43,824 nt of DNA from Halobacteriales archaeon QS_5_70_17 (lineage in GTDB: Archaea; Halobacteriota; Halobacteria; Halobacteriales; Haloarculaceae): positions 17,896-61,719 of the forward strand of contig PXRR01000071.1 of NCBI GenBank assembly GCA_003021975.1. The letters run 5' to 3'. Each line of letters opens with the position of its first letter. The first letter of the stretch is position 1. The position numbers and the translations under genes were made by a program. The notes under the pieces are model-generated. The model was not told where the DNA came from and searched no databases. It saw only the letters and a program-made list of their open reading frames with translations. Shown here piece by piece: positions 43,311 to 43,824 of the stretch.

Positions 43311-43336
43311 GCACCGGCGTCGACACGTCGGTGCCG
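43311..43336. terminator. inverted repeat after the DMT permease gene
   Basis: GGCACCG and CGGTGCC form a 7-bp stem with a 12-base loop, between the convergent permease and sequon-rich genes. Position suggests a transcript end. Confidence 0.3.
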
Positions 43337-43400
43337 TCGCTTCTCGGGGTCGTGACGACGCAAAGAAAGAACGCGTAGTTCGGGGTCCGCGGTCGCTCCG

Positions 43401-43824
43401 TTACGCTCCGGTCTCGTTACCGGTCTCGTTGCCGGTCATGTTACCGCTCTCGTTCGCGGTCATGTTGGTCTCGTTACCGGTCAGGTCGCCGCTCTCGTTA
43501 GTCATGTTGCCGCTCTCGTTGCCCATCTCGGCGCCGGTACCGGCACCGGCGCGCTCGCGAGCGATGTCGAGCCAGCCGGGGTCCGAGACGGACGTCTCAC
43601 CGACGTCGCGGGTGACGTAGGTCTCCTCGACCGTCTGGGTACCGCTCTCGTTCTCAGCCGTCATCTCGTAGCTGAACCGCTCGATGGTCCCGTTCGGGCC
43701 GACGACCAGCACTGCGCCGTAGTCGGAGAGACCGTTCTCGCTACCGACGCTGGACTCGTTGTCCATCGCGGAGTCGTTCTCCGTCATGGAGTCGTTCTCC
43801 GTCATGGAGTCGTTCTCCGTCATG
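43401..43824 (-). CDS. sequon-rich secreted or surface protein (partial, N-terminus outside the window)
   Basis: At least 140 residues; the frame runs off the right edge, so the signal peptide is not visible. The visible part begins with three copies of the hexapeptide MTENDS, then MDNESS, a short folded-looking section (GAVLVVGPNGTIERFSYEMTA, TYVTRDVGETSV) and a C-terminal repetitive tail of NES/NMT/NET units. I count 15 N-x-S/T sequons in the 140 residues, nine of them in the last about 43. Haloarchaeal surface proteins are N-glycosylated at such sites, so heavy glycosylation is likely if it is exported. Asp/Glu-rich and almost without lysine. Role unknown. Confidence 0.7.
   Translation of the reverse strand, partial: MTENDSMTENDSMTENDSAMDNESSVGSENGLSDYGAVLVVGPNGTIERFSYEMTAENESGTQTVEETYVTRDVGETSVSDPGWLDIARERAGAGTGAEMGNESGNMTNESGDLTGNETNMTANESGNMTGNETGNETGA
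43770..43823. repeat. three perfect 18-bp tandem repeats
   Basis: GGAGTCGTTCTCCGTCAT occurs three times head to tail (43770-43787, 43788-43805, 43806-43823) and the array continues to the window edge. It encodes MTENDS repeats on the minus strand. The unit is a multiple of three, so slippage would change the length of the array without breaking the frame. Confidence 0.8.

Noticed and set aside
43401-43823. CRISPR-like array at the right end
   Set aside because: The repeats are 18-bp head-to-tail units without spacers and translate in frame to a repetitive hexapeptide.

Overview
The window is chromosomal DNA of an extremely halophilic archaeon (class Halobacteria). The evidence is very high G+C, strongly acidic proteins (Asp/Glu-rich), archaeal information-processing genes (small clamp-loader subunit, archaeal alanyl-tRNA synthetase, NMD3), a SAMP2-like ubiquitin-like modifier, twin-arginine lipoprotein signals, several small families known only from haloarchaea, and start codons that mostly lie about 27 nt downstream of a short A/T-rich TATA element (leaderless transcription). 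I cannot name the genus from sequence alone.

Layout. 1-4.1 kb: end of an unknown gene, a frameshifted lipoprotein, a membrane-anchored sulfite-oxidase-like molybdoenzyme, a samp2-GNAT pair, and divergently the small subunit of replication factor C. 4.2-7.6 kb: a TspO homolog with a nonsense codon, and alaS. 7.65-8.7 kb: a graveyard of two regulator relics (Bat/HTH-10 type and HalOD1 type). 8.7-14.9 kb: alpha/beta hydrolase, class C beta-lactamase-like hydrolase, glutamine amidotransferase, glutaryl-CoA dehydrogenase-like enzyme, DCC protein, zinc-ferredoxin-like protein, a 54-residue zinc protein and a PHP-domain protein. 15-19.2 kb: small haloarchaeal families, a membrane protein and an NAD(P)-binding epimerase-like protein. 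19.2-26.3 kb: Fe-S XPD/DinG-type helicase, a 27-residue membrane peptide, NMD3, zinc-ribbon protein, gamma-glutamyltransferase, HtpX and a DUF5813-like protein. 26.3-26.6 kb: tRNA-Leu(UAA) with a detached copy of its 3' end. 27.2-33.9 kb: a complete oligopeptide/dipeptide ABC importer, all on the minus strand. 34-43.8 kb: ferredoxin, MATE exporter, cyclophilin, a nonsense-disrupted membrane protein, AstE/aspartoacylase-like protein, an internally deleted TrpD-like transferase, GNAT, PH-domain protein, fused siroheme decarboxylase AhbA-AhbB, small membrane proteins, a DMT permease and a partial sequon-rich secreted protein.

No phage, CRISPR array, insertion sequence or defence island is visible; this is mostly core chromosome. 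The most unusual signals are these. (1) Four convergent gene pairs end on one shared palindromic CTAG, a tetranucleotide I count only twelve times in the whole window. (2) The SAMP2 homolog has arginine where the Haloferax chain-forming lysine sits, and its stop overlaps the start of an acetyltransferase gene. (3) A 21-bp copy of the tRNA-Leu 3' end lies 121 bp from the gene. (4) At least six genes are broken by single-base or small deletions. (5) Arrays of N-glycosylation sequons occur in proteins at both ends of the window. Domain names rest on recognition from memory, not on searches.
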